Shown piece after piece: positions 22,401 to 30,416 of a stretch of 64,000 bases of DNA (position 1 is its first letter; every line of letters begins with the position of its first letter). Under the pieces are notes generated by a model. That model made no database searches. It was not told the DNA's origin and saw only the letters and a list, made by a program, of their open reading frames with translations. A program made the translations under genes and the position numbers. Origin of the DNA: Hymenobacter volaticus (GTDB lineage Bacteria > Bacteroidota > Bacteroidia > Cytophagales > Hymenobacteraceae); the NCBI RefSeq assembly GCF_022921055.1, contig NZ_CP095063.1, positions 252,381 through 316,380 of the forward strand, read 5' to 3'.

Positions 22401-22769
22401 GACGCCCGTTTTCCAGCCGAGCGGCAGCGCCACACCAGCCGTGGCCGTTACGTCCTCGAAGCGCAGGTTGCCTTTGTTGAGGTACAGTTTGTTGGCGCCT
22501 TTATTGGCCGTGAAATAGATATCATCTAAACCATCGCCATTCACATCACCGAGCGCCACCCCGCCGCCGTTGTAGGTGTATTCGTAGACCAGCACGTTGG
22601 TTGTTTCATCCTCAACTAAATCGTTGCGAAACGTAACGTGGCTTTGCGTGGCGGGCACCAGTTGAAAAAGGGCGTCTTTGTTTGCCGTCATTCGCTGCTT
22701 TTGCTGGCACCCAGCCAGGCACCACCAAGCGAGCAAAAGAGCAGCAGAACGCAAACGCCAAACACGCAT
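19416..22769 (-). CDS. FG-GAP/VCBS repeat lipoprotein with ASPIC/UnbV domain (CRTAC1-like)
   Basis: Large surface or periplasmic lipoprotein: signal with AWWCLAGCQQKQ (lipidated Cys about residue 21). It holds two arrays of calcium-binding beta-propeller blades: DVNGDGLDDIYF, DLNADGHLDLYV, DLNNDGWPDIYL, DYDNDGWKDLFL, DLDNDGDLDIVV, then an ASPIC/UnbV domain (RLGIGAKVQLYTG to VTWPSGQQQVVRS), then a second array (DVNNDGRPDVFM, DVDRDGDLDLYV, DLNQDNRPDLVI, DYNHDGHPDLLL). Length is 1117 residues with no disruption, normal for this class. In Bacteroidota such proteins commonly accompany SusC/SusD pairs; the role is unproven but glycan or calcium-dependent surface binding is likely. Confidence 0.88.
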   Translation of the reverse strand: MRVWRLRSAALLLAWWCLAGCQQKQRMTANKDALFQLVPATQSHVTFRNDLVEDETTNVLVYEYTYNGGGVALGDVNGDGLDDIYFTANKGANKLYLNKGNLRFEDVTATAGVALPLGWKTGVTMVDLNADGHLDLYVCRSGDLPGQFRRNQLFLNLGNDQQGVPHFREQAAACELADSAYSTQAVFFDYDKDQDLDMLLLNHSPRRFENLDEFYIKQLMRTPDAQTGIKLYRNEGARPGELPRFREVATAAGLLNTRLTFALGASVADLNNDGWPDIYLSNDYLAPDYLYINNHDGTFTDQLGQQMGHTSLSSMGNDAADLNNDGYADVCTLDMLPEDNRRQKLLFASDNYELFRIRNEAGLHKQYMRNMLHLNNGNSTFSEIGQLAGVSNTDWSWAPLVADYDNDGWKDLFLTNGFLHDYTNLDFLKYMGDFLHDRQGDVQRKNLLDLVRKMPSSNVVGYAFRNTGGATFTNASTAWGITEPANSNGAAYADLDNDGDLDIVVNNLNGPAFLYRNTAEKKPANRGLSVQLAGVGANRLGIGAKVQLYTGNVTQTQEQLVGRGYQSSVSPVLHFGLGQRRQIDSVRVTWPSGQQQVVRSVPAGHVLVLREADASAPELANKQTADPVFTAVTPPIAAVATENNVNDFKRQPLLVNSLSYSGPCLVQADVNNDGRPDVFMGGASGYRSRVYVQQKAGRFTELPQPALEADYLHEDTDAAFLDVDRDGDLDLYVASGGYDNFLPGDALLQDRLYLNDGRGNFTKSPAGSLPAMPTSTGCVRVADVNGDNSPDLFVGGRVTPGRYPEPPTSYLLVNDGHGRFHDQTASLAPTLRQLGMVTDAAWVDLNQDQHPDLVTVGEWLPVQVWINHNGQLTDETTTYLPGKLSGWWNKLLVTDLNQDNRPDLVIGNMGLNTQCRATNQQPAELYYKDFDDNGAVDPILCMYVQGKSYPFVSRDELLDQLSMTRTRFPNYRSYADAQLTNIFQAAELKNANVLRANYLQTACLLSTSQARYRLAPLPLEAQYTPVFALTTLDYNHDGHPDLLLGGNSTHCRIRFGNNDAGYGLLLRGDGRGNFTAVSQRQSGLRVQGDVRSFTQLGSVLLVGRNNQELQAYAFKKH

Positions 22770-23126
22770 AGTAAGAGAGGGCGGTAATTATTGGTGAGAA
22801 AAGAGAGCAGGAACGTAACTGCCAGAGTGGTGCTCTTAGTAAAGCTGGTGGGCGTAAGCAGTTTTAAGTTGTGCATTCCCCTTGCTTCAGCACTTACAAT
22901 CGTGCAACACCACCCAGCAATCCAATCAAATTCCCACAAAAGTTGGTCTGCTGCTGAAAAGCGGCGCCCGCATTACGTGCGTTCTAGCGCTTGATTTCTG
23001 CTCTATAGAAAATCAAGCGAAGACGCTGCGGACGCCGGGTGATACTGCACGTTGTGAGGCGCAAGCCCATGGCCATGAAAGGTATAGACTTGCTGAGCTA
23101 GTAGATTAAAGGTGCCCAAGTGCCAG
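22770..23126. other. Spacer between SusD and the FG-GAP gene
   Basis: 357 bases without a convincing gene. The gap is much larger than the others in this same-strand run, so the FG-GAP gene may have its own promoter here. The part next to the start (22770-22900) is AT-rich. Confidence 0.45.
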
Positions 23127-24752
23127 TTAGTAGCCGGGGTTTTGCTTTAAGTTGGCGTTGGTGTTGAGCACGTTTTGCGGGATGGGCATCAGGGTGCGGT
23201 AGTCGCCGTTGGGCACGTGCGACAGCCACGACTTCTTGGTATAGATGCCGAATCGTATCATGTCTTGGCGGCGGTGACCTTCGCCGGTGAATTCCCAGCC
23301 AAGCTCGTCCAGGAACCGCCCATATTGAATGTCGGAGCCGCCTTCCACCGGGCTCACCACGTTGTTGCGCGCCGGGCCGTATTGGTAGGAACTGCCCTTG
23401 AGCAAGTCGGCCGCCGTCACTGTGGCTTTGGCCGGGCTGGTGAAATTGCGCTGCCGTACCTGCGTTACCAGCTCGGCGGCGGGCGCGCCCATCCCCAGGC
23501 GCAGCATCGATTCGGCCTTCATCATCAGGATGTCGGCGTAGCGGAACAACGGAAAATCGTTGCTTAAATCAACCCGGACGCCTTGTTTGATTTCGAATTT
23601 GCCGACCCGGAAGCCGTCCACCTCCGCCGAGTTGTCGATGCCTGGCAGCGTATTGGTGAAAACCAACGGCTTGCCGGTGTAGGCCCCGAACACGCCTACT
23701 AGTGGCGCGCCCGTGGAAGAGTACTGTTGACCCTGAATCCACCCCTGCTTGAGGCGATTGTCATCTGGGTCGTAGGTGTTGATGAACTGTGGAATGGCGC
23801 AGATACCCCCGCCCCACATACTGGCCTGCGCATTGTAGGTGGCTTGGTTTTGTGGCTGCAGGGTTTGCATGTGAATGCGGAAGCCCGTGGCGTACACCTC
23901 GTCGAAGGGAATAGCAAACACGATTTCTTTGGAGCCCTCGTTCTGCGTTTTGAACACGTTGGCTTGAATCGGTTCGAGCGAGTACTTGCCGGAGCTAATT
24001 ACGGCGTCGCAGGCGGCAATGCACTTCACCCACTCGGCTTGCCCAGTGTACACCTGCGCGTTGAGGTACATCTTGGCCAGCAACGCCTGCGCCGCCCACT
24101 TGTTGCTGAATCGGCCGTACGTGGTGGCGTCCGCTACGTCGCTGAGCAGGGGCAAGGATTCCGTAACTTCTTTGACAACGAAGTCATACACTTGCTTGCG
24201 GGTGTTCTGCTCGGGCAAAAAGCCAGCCGGCACATCAAACCGTTCCACAATCGGCACGTTGCCAAACAAGTCGCACAGCATGTAGTAGTACGAGGCCCGC
24301 AACACGCGCAGTTCCGCCACGAGTTGCTCTTTGCCCGTCGGCACCGGTACCTGGCCCGACTCCACTTGGTAGAGGATGCGGTTGCAGTTGGTGATGCCGG
24401 CGAACGATTGGGTCCAGGCGTCGCGCGGGGTGGCATCCAGAGCCGTCCACTTGTGCTCGTGCAGGCGCCGGAACGAGCCATCGTCCACCCAGCCGTTGGG
24501 GCGGGCTGGCGTCACGGTTTCGTCGGTGGAGGTTTCGTTGATGCGGTACACCCCGTTGAACTCCAAGTACAGGGGCCGCCACGTGTTGTAAGCGGGACCA
24601 ATCAGGGCCAGCAAATCCTGCGAGGTGGGCGTGAACTGATTGGTGACAATCTGATTGTAGCTCTCGTCGTCGAGTTTGGTGCAGGCGTTGAATAAAGTGA
24701 GGGCGGCCGTTGCCAGCAAGCTAACGCGCAAAGACTTAGCAGTGGTTTTCAT
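23127..24752 (-). CDS. SusD/RagB-family nutrient-binding lipoprotein
   Basis: Surface lipoprotein that caps the partner SusC porin and captures glycan. The lipobox is in TLFNACTKLDDESYN (Cys about 24). It shows SusD character: the TPR-like helical N-terminal half (ELRVLRASYYYMLCDLFGN) and the C-terminal FPLFRYADILMMKAE, RQRNFTSP and GWEFTGEGHRRQDMIRF. Length 541, intact. Its start lies 16 bases after the SusC stop, so the two are translated from one transcript. Ligand cannot be read from the sequence; the GH127 gene upstream suggests an arabinose-containing glycan. Confidence 0.95.
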   Translation of the reverse strand: MKTTAKSLRVSLLATAALTLFNACTKLDDESYNQIVTNQFTPTSQDLLALIGPAYNTWRPLYLEFNGVYRINETSTDETVTPARPNGWVDDGSFRRLHEHKWTALDATPRDAWTQSFAGITNCNRILYQVESGQVPVPTGKEQLVAELRVLRASYYYMLCDLFGNVPIVERFDVPAGFLPEQNTRKQVYDFVVKEVTESLPLLSDVADATTYGRFSNKWAAQALLAKMYLNAQVYTGQAEWVKCIAACDAVISSGKYSLEPIQANVFKTQNEGSKEIVFAIPFDEVYATGFRIHMQTLQPQNQATYNAQASMWGGGICAIPQFINTYDPDDNRLKQGWIQGQQYSSTGAPLVGVFGAYTGKPLVFTNTLPGIDNSAEVDGFRVGKFEIKQGVRVDLSNDFPLFRYADILMMKAESMLRLGMGAPAAELVTQVRQRNFTSPAKATVTAADLLKGSSYQYGPARNNVVSPVEGGSDIQYGRFLDELGWEFTGEGHRRQDMIRFGIYTKKSWLSHVPNGDYRTLMPIPQNVLNTNANLKQNPGY

Positions 24753-24768
24753 GATAAGAGCAGGCGGG

Positions 24769-27700
24769 TTAGAAGGTTAGGTTGGCACCAAGCGTGAAAG
24801 TGCGTACCGTCGGGTACTTGTCGCGTTCATCGTTGCCGGCCGCCAGGCCGATGCGGTTCACTTCCGGATCAATACCCGAGTAGCCCGTGATGGTGAAGGT
24901 GTTCAGCGTTGAGACATACAGGCGCATGTTCTTGACGTGCTTCACCAAGTTCGGCTTGAAGTTGTAGCCGAGGGTGATGTTGTCGATCTTCCAGAAGTCG
25001 CCGTCCTCGATGTAGTAGCTGTTGTACTCCAGGGGCATGCTGGTGGCCAGCACCGCCTTGTCGAACACCTTGTCGTAGGCCGTGCTGAGGCGGTTGTACT
25101 GCGTTACGCCAGTGTTTTCGTAGTACATGCGCTGGAAGTTCAGAATCTGGTAGCCGAACGCGCCGCGCATTGTGATGCCTAAGTCCAGGCGCTTGTACTG
25201 GAAGTTGTTGTTCCAGCCGGCATAATACTTAGGCAAGCCGTTGCCGAGCACCTGCTTGTCGTCTTCGCTGTGCGTGAATTGGCTGTAGGGCAGCCGCTCA
25301 CCCGATTTGTTTTCGTAGATCCATTGCCCGTCATCGGTTACGTCCACCACTTTGTAGCCGTAGAAATCCCCGAGTCGTTTGCCAACTTCCACCCGGTGCG
25401 TGTAGGTTTGGATGGGTTCCCCGGTGTAGCCGGTGGTAAAGAAGTTGTTGGTGAGCGTGTAGAGGTCGTTGGTAAGCGAGACGAGTTTGTTGCGGTTGGT
25501 TGAAAAGTTGAAACTGGAATTCCATACAAAACTCTTGGTTTGCACGGGTATCAAGTTGAGCAGTACCTCGAAGCCCTTGTTTTCCATGGAACCCACATTG
25601 GCAGTGGTGGTAGTGAACAAGTTGGGCGGCGAGGGCACCTGGTAGTCGTAAAGCAGGCCGTTGGTGCGCCGGATATAGTAGTCCAACGTACCGCCGATGC
25701 GCCCTTTAAAGAAAGAGTAATCGAGCCCGACGTTGGTTTCGTGTTTTTCCTCCCAGCGCAACGACGGGTTGGGGTTGCTTACCGGGCTCAGGGCCTGTAC
25801 CCATGTGCCGTTCGATAGGAAGTAGCCAGTATACCCCAACCGGGCCACGCCCAGAAAGGAAGAATTCGGCGCCGTACCTGTTACCCCGTAGCCAGCCCGC
25901 AGCTTCAAGTCGTCGAGGAAGGTGGCATCCTGCAGGAAATTCTCTTGATTGATGCGCCAGCCCACCGACACGGCCGGGAAGGTACCCCAGGGCTGTTCGG
26001 CCCCGAGAAAGCGAGACGAGGCCTCGCGGCGCACGCTAGCCAGCAGCAGATACTTTTCCTTGTAGTTGTAAGTGACGCGACCGAAGAAGCCCACCAAGTT
26101 CCACTGGTTTTTGTCGCTGTACATCGGCGCGCGGCCTAAGCGCAGAGCATTACCGATGCCGATGTTGTTGTACGTAAACAGATCCGTAGGAAAGTCCCAG
26201 TTCGACTGGTAGTAGTTCTCGGACGTGTTCTGCTGATAGCTGTAGCCGCCGAGCACCGACACGCGGTGCTCACCGAAGCTGCGGTTGTAGGCCGCCGTCA
26301 ATTCCGCTAACTTCTCGACTACCTGCGTGGTGCCGCGGGAAGCGTAGCCGTTCAGGCCGTCGCGCAGGGTAGAGGGGTGCTGCTTGGTTTCCGAGTAACC
26401 TCGCACTTGGTTGTAGCGCGTGTTCGAGGTCAGGGCTTTCAGCTGCAAGTTGTCGATGGGTTCCCAGGCCAGGCTCCCGTTCAAGCGCGTGTTCTGGTAG
26501 GAGTTCTGCCCATCCGATTCGTAGAGGCGCGAAAGCGGATTCTCGTAGTTGAACAAAGACAGCTGCTGCGCGTACGTGCCGTCCGGGTTGTAGATCGGCG
26601 CGGTAGGGTTACGAATAACGGCTTGCCGGTAGGTGTAGCCATTGAAAGCGCGACCCTCGCCGAAGTTGCCACCGTCCGGAATGCCGAAGTTGCCGCCGTC
26701 CACCGTTGCCGTGTAGCGGTTGTTGCTATTGAGAATTCCGAGGTTAACCTTTACCCGGCCGTCGAACATGGCGTGGTTGATGTCGGCGCGCCCAGTGAAC
26801 GTGCGGTTGTCGGACTTCTGGAAAATGCCCTCGAAGTAGCGGTAGTTGCCGTTAATCAGGTAATTGGTTTGGGCATTGCCACCCTTAAACGTCACGTTGT
26901 GCACGTGAATCAGCGGTTTTTGGCTGATTTCCTTGATCCAGTCGGTGCTGCTGCCCTGGTCGGTGAAAGCGACTCCTTCCCCAAGCCGCTGCCGATATTC
27001 GCTGGCCGTAAGCATTTCGGGGCGGCGCGCAATGCGCTGGGTGCTCACGTAGCCGCTGTACTCGATGGTAGGGTCAATGTTGCCTTTCGGGCGGCGCGTG
27101 GTGATAAGAATCACCCCGTTGGTGCCCCGCGTGCCGTAAATAGCGGCCGCCGAACCATCCTTGAGCACGTCAATCGACTCGATATCTTCCGGCGCTACCG
27201 TGTTCAGCGTACCTGGTATACCGTCGATGAGCACGAGCGGCTGAGTGCTCGAATTCAGCGTTGCTGTACCGCGCAGTAGGATCTGGCTGTTGGCCGTCGG
27301 GTCGCCGCTGGGGCTACTTACGGTGAGGCCCGCCACCTTGCCTTGCAACAACTGCCCAGCATCCTTGGTCGCGCCCTTAATGAAGCTCTCCTCCTTTACA
27401 CTAGCTACCGAGCTAGTAAGGTCGGCGCGCCGCTGGGTGCCGTAGCCCACCACCACGACGTCGCCAAGTGCTTTGGTATCGGGTTGCAACGTTACGTTGA
27501 TAACGGTGCGTCCTCCTACGGTTATTTCCTGCGCCGTGGAGCCCACAAAGCTGAAAACCAGCACCGCGTTGTCGGGAGCCGTTAGCGAATAATTGCCGTC
27601 GGCATCGGTCTGCGCCCCGCTCGTAGTGCCTTTTACGACCACGTTTACGCCGGGCAAAGCTGCCCCTTTGTTGTCAACCACCCGGCCTTTGATTGGTCCG

Positions 27701-27822
27701 TCGGCTTGAAAAACAAGCTTGAACCCGGTAGCGGCCAAGCTTTCCCTGGGCATTGCTACCGCCAACCCGCAAAGAGAAGCAGCCAGCACCAAGCTATTAG
27801 CGTGAGGTAAGGGAATTTTCAT
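24769..27822 (-). CDS. SusC/RagA-family TonB-dependent transporter
   Basis: Outer-membrane active transporter for oligosaccharides, paired with SusD. From the ATG at 27822 (MKIPLPHANSLVLAASLCG) it has a signal peptide, a CarboxypepD-regulatory-like domain (GRVVDNKGAALPGVNVVVKG), the SusC signature DVVVVGYGTQRRADLT, the plug domain (VLIDGIPGTLNTVAPEDIES, DVLKDGSAAAIYGTRGTNG) and the 22-strand barrel ending FTLGANLTF. The frame is open 30 codons further upstream, but that stretch lacks signal-peptide character and overlaps the candidate operator, so 27822 is preferred. About 1017 residues, intact. First gene of the SusCD unit and likely controlled by the LacI-type regulator. Confidence 0.95.
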   Translation of the reverse strand: MKIPLPHANSLVLAASLCGLAVAMPRESLAATGFKLVFQADGPIKGRVVDNKGAALPGVNVVVKGTTSGAQTDADGNYSLTAPDNAVLVFSFVGSTAQEITVGGRTVINVTLQPDTKALGDVVVVGYGTQRRADLTSSVASVKEESFIKGATKDAGQLLQGKVAGLTVSSPSGDPTANSQILLRGTATLNSSTQPLVLIDGIPGTLNTVAPEDIESIDVLKDGSAAAIYGTRGTNGVILITTRRPKGNIDPTIEYSGYVSTQRIARRPEMLTASEYRQRLGEGVAFTDQGSSTDWIKEISQKPLIHVHNVTFKGGNAQTNYLINGNYRYFEGIFQKSDNRTFTGRADINHAMFDGRVKVNLGILNSNNRYTATVDGGNFGIPDGGNFGEGRAFNGYTYRQAVIRNPTAPIYNPDGTYAQQLSLFNYENPLSRLYESDGQNSYQNTRLNGSLAWEPIDNLQLKALTSNTRYNQVRGYSETKQHPSTLRDGLNGYASRGTTQVVEKLAELTAAYNRSFGEHRVSVLGGYSYQQNTSENYYQSNWDFPTDLFTYNNIGIGNALRLGRAPMYSDKNQWNLVGFFGRVTYNYKEKYLLLASVRREASSRFLGAEQPWGTFPAVSVGWRINQENFLQDATFLDDLKLRAGYGVTGTAPNSSFLGVARLGYTGYFLSNGTWVQALSPVSNPNPSLRWEEKHETNVGLDYSFFKGRIGGTLDYYIRRTNGLLYDYQVPSPPNLFTTTTANVGSMENKGFEVLLNLIPVQTKSFVWNSSFNFSTNRNKLVSLTNDLYTLTNNFFTTGYTGEPIQTYTHRVEVGKRLGDFYGYKVVDVTDDGQWIYENKSGERLPYSQFTHSEDDKQVLGNGLPKYYAGWNNNFQYKRLDLGITMRGAFGYQILNFQRMYYENTGVTQYNRLSTAYDKVFDKAVLATSMPLEYNSYYIEDGDFWKIDNITLGYNFKPNLVKHVKNMRLYVSTLNTFTITGYSGIDPEVNRIGLAAGNDERDKYPTVRTFTLGANLTF

Positions 27823-27879
27823 ACGCAAAGTGTTAAGAGAAAAGTTTGAAGCGCGGGAGAGCTGCCCGTCAGCGTAAGA

Positions 27880-27893
27880 CACAATCGATTGTG
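27880..27893. promoter_or_regulatory. Candidate LacI-type operator upstream of SusC
   Basis: CACAATCGATTGTG is a perfect 14-base palindrome 58 bases upstream of the SusC start. Its core CAATCGATTG recurs upstream of the GH127 gene. The symmetric CG-centred form is typical of LacI/PurR-type sites. Confidence 0.6.
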
Positions 27894-27992
27894 CAACCAA
27901 AATTGACAGCACGCAGGCTTATAAAGGGGGTTTCTAGTTGCAAGGTACCGGACCCATCGGCTCTGGCACCTAGCTTGTTAGAGTGCTATTCT

Positions 27993-30038
27993 TTATTTAT
28001 TGACTACCACTTCGGTTGCTGGCTGGCTAACCAAGTCCACGTCCGTCACGCGCTGCGGAAACCACACGGTCATCTCGCCTTTGCCGCGATTGGCCCAGGC
28101 ATAGTAGGGGATAGCCGTTAGCTTCTGCTGCACGGTGCTAACGGTGTTGTTGGCGGCATCCACTTTCACCGCCGGTACGGTAGCGGTTAGCTCCACCACG
28201 CCGTTGAGCACGGCGGGCTGGTAGGAAGCGGCGAAGGTGGTGGCAGTCGGCACAATCAAGTTGCTGGTTTTGCCTTCATTGTCTTTCCACTCGGCGCAAT
28301 ACATAACTGGTCCGCGTTGCAGGGCTGCTTTAGCCAAGTCGTCTTTCACCTTGGGGTTGGCGACTACCTGGCGGACTTCCATAGGCAGCGTCACATCGAC
28401 CACGTCGTTTTTGCGCCACTTTTTGGCTAACATGGCGTAGCCGTTCTTTACCGTGTACGGTATAGGTTTGCCATTGATCTTGATAGCGACTTTCTCCTTG
28501 GACGGCGTCGCAAACGTGTACAAGTCCGAAGGCATGGCCTCGTTGCGTGCCCAGCCCGGAATCCGCACCAACAAATTGAAATCGGTGGTAGCAGTCGGGT
28601 TCACGGTGAACTTCAGGCCCCCATCCCAGGGATAGTTGTTTTGCTGAGTAAGCTGCACCTTCTGCTTGTTGACGAGCAAGTCGGTTTCACCGCTCACAAA
28701 CAGATTGACGTACACGTTCTGGCCTTTTTGGGCGTACACGTAGCCGGGCAGCGAAGGAAACAGGCGGGCGAGGTTGGTAGGGCAGCACGAGCAATCAAAC
28801 CAGCCCGCCCGCTCCGGCTCAGTTTGCGCGAAGCTGAAGCTGTTCTTGACCTGCATGGCGTTAGAGTAAAAGAACGACTTGCCATCGAGGCCCACGCCCG
28901 AGAGCAGGCCGTTGTAGAGCACCTTCTCCATGATGTCGGCGTACTTAGCTTCGCCGTGGAGCTGGAACATGCGCTGGTTCCAGTAGATGTCGGCTACAGA
29001 GGCGCAGGTTTCGTTGTAAGCTGTGTTGTTGGGCAACTCGTAGTTGCCCCCGAACCGTTCGCCGCCGGGCACCGCGCCCGTCCCGCCCGTCACGTAGAAT
29101 TTCTTGCTCACCATGTTGTTCCAAATGCTGTCCACGGCGGCCAGCATGCGCTTATCGTTGGTAAGGGCGGCTACGTCGGCCATGGCCGAGTACAGGTATT
29201 CGGCGCGAACGGCGTGGCCAATGGCTTCGCGCTGGTCGTACACCGATTTATCGTCTTGCCAGTACTGCCCGTTTTTCCACACGTCTTTGCTCTTGGCGTC
29301 GTAGCCTTTGTATTGGCCGCGCTGCTCGAGAAAGAACTTGGCCGTGCTTAAATACTCGGGCTTGCTGGTTACGCGGTAGAGCTTCACGAGGCCCATTTCT
29401 ACAATCTCGTGGCCCGGGGCTACGCTGCGCTTGCTCGGCCCGAACACCGAGCACACCAGGTCGGCATTCTTGAGGGCAATATTCAATAAGTTCTTCTTGC
29501 CGGTGGCCTGGTAGTGCGCGACGGCGGCTTCGTAGAGGTGACCTGAGTTATACAGCTCGTGGCTGAGCTCCCGCTCTTTTTCCCAGCGTTCTTTGCCAGC
29601 CCACGCGTGCGGATGCGCCGGATCGATGGTGCGGGCCGTGTAGAGGTAGCCATCGGGCTCTTGCGCCGCGGCCACTTTAGCTATCAACGCATCCACATAG
29701 GCTTCGAGCTTCTCGTCCGGGTACAAGCTCATCGAATACGATGCTCCTTCGATGGTCTTGTAAATATCGGTGTCGTCGAAGGGGAAGGTGGTAGCAAACT
29801 TGCCCGACTTAGCCGCGGCCATTTCAAAGTTCTTCACCCGGTTGGTGGCCTCGCAGCGCTGAAACGACGCCGGGATAGTCACGTCGGTGTTGGTTTTCAG
29901 GCGCGGCAGCCAGAAGTTGTCGGCCAGCTTCACCTTGGTAAACGAAACGGCCTGAATGGGGTAGTCCGCTTGTTGAGCCAGCGCCGCAGTGGTTAAACTA
30001 AGCGCCAGGGTGGTGAGGGTAATTTTGCCCATAAACAA
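27993..30038 (-). CDS. GH127 beta-L-arabinofuranosidase (DUF1680), exported
   Basis: Family 127 exo-hydrolase releasing L-arabinofuranose from beta-linked arabinosides. Catalysis uses a Zn-bound cysteine nucleophile. Seen: signal peptide (LTTLALSLTTAALAQ), the (alpha/alpha)6 barrel (AAQEPDGYLYTARTIDP, ELYNSGHLYEAAVAHY), NETCAS with Glu343 and Cys345, and the DCSCCPTNLAR motif with Cys418 and Cys419, matching the Glu/Cys metal site and nucleophile of characterised HypBA1. C-terminal beta-sandwiches follow. Length 681, intact. It begins the same-strand run with SusC/SusD (170-base gap containing a candidate operator) and is divergent from the LacI-type regulator. Confidence 0.9.
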   Translation of the reverse strand: MFMGKITLTTLALSLTTAALAQQADYPIQAVSFTKVKLADNFWLPRLKTNTDVTIPASFQRCEATNRVKNFEMAAAKSGKFATTFPFDDTDIYKTIEGASYSMSLYPDEKLEAYVDALIAKVAAAQEPDGYLYTARTIDPAHPHAWAGKERWEKERELSHELYNSGHLYEAAVAHYQATGKKNLLNIALKNADLVCSVFGPSKRSVAPGHEIVEMGLVKLYRVTSKPEYLSTAKFFLEQRGQYKGYDAKSKDVWKNGQYWQDDKSVYDQREAIGHAVRAEYLYSAMADVAALTNDKRMLAAVDSIWNNMVSKKFYVTGGTGAVPGGERFGGNYELPNNTAYNETCASVADIYWNQRMFQLHGEAKYADIMEKVLYNGLLSGVGLDGKSFFYSNAMQVKNSFSFAQTEPERAGWFDCSCCPTNLARLFPSLPGYVYAQKGQNVYVNLFVSGETDLLVNKQKVQLTQQNNYPWDGGLKFTVNPTATTDFNLLVRIPGWARNEAMPSDLYTFATPSKEKVAIKINGKPIPYTVKNGYAMLAKKWRKNDVVDVTLPMEVRQVVANPKVKDDLAKAALQRGPVMYCAEWKDNEGKTSNLIVPTATTFAASYQPAVLNGVVELTATVPAVKVDAANNTVSTVQQKLTAIPYYAWANRGKGEMTVWFPQRVTDVDLVSQPATEVVVNK

Positions 30039-30184
30039 CGAGAAGAAGTTAAGTGACGGCGGAGGGAGGCTGCTAGGTATTCACACCGGGCAGGGAGCAG
30101 GGCAGCAAGACCAAGCGAAGAGCAAGCCAAAAGCACAGGCTTGGACGGGTGCGATTTGTACAAACATATCTTTTAAAAATATAC

Positions 30185-30202
30185 TGCGCAATCGATTGAG
30201 CA
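30185..30202. promoter_or_regulatory. Candidate LacI-type operator between GH127 and lacI-like gene
   Basis: TGCGCAATCGATTGAGCA is an 18-base near-palindrome (one mismatched pair) sharing the CAATCGATTG core with the site upstream of SusC. It is 147 bases upstream of the GH127 start. Confidence 0.55.
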
Positions 30203-30267
30203 AAAAAAGCGAAATATTCGCAGGATTTATAACAGCGAATAAGCCAACACATTAGCGTTTACAGCAA

Positions 30268-30287
30268 GCCGTCTTATTAGAGACGGC
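30268..30287. promoter_or_regulatory. Hairpin in the GH127-LacI intergenic region
   Basis: GCCGTCT (30268-30274) pairs with AGACGGC (30281-30287) around TATTAG. It abuts the third operator-like site and may be part of the control region; function unknown. Confidence 0.3.
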
Positions 30288-30288
30288 G

Positions 30289-30298
30289 CAAACGATTG
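30289..30298. promoter_or_regulatory. Degenerate third operator-like site
   Basis: CAAACGATTG matches the CAATCGATTG core at nine of ten positions. It lies 119 bases before the LacI-like start, consistent with autoregulation. Confidence 0.35.
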
Positions 30299-30416
30299 TT
30301 TAGTATCCATTTACTTGCTAAGCTCCCCGCTGCCAGTCCTAATGCTAGTGCAATAGAGTTAAGTATGCCTTGCGCTCCCCTTTATATATTGCCTTTCGCG
30401 TTAAACAAAGCACACC

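Noticed and set aside
23727..24695. 322-codon ORF opposite SusD, and similar long antisense ORFs at 17648-18568, 26377-27279, 28641-29351 and 34409-35080
   Set aside because: They lie wholly opposite well-supported genes and have low-complexity Val/His/Gly/Arg-rich translations typical of the antisense frame of GC-rich coding DNA.
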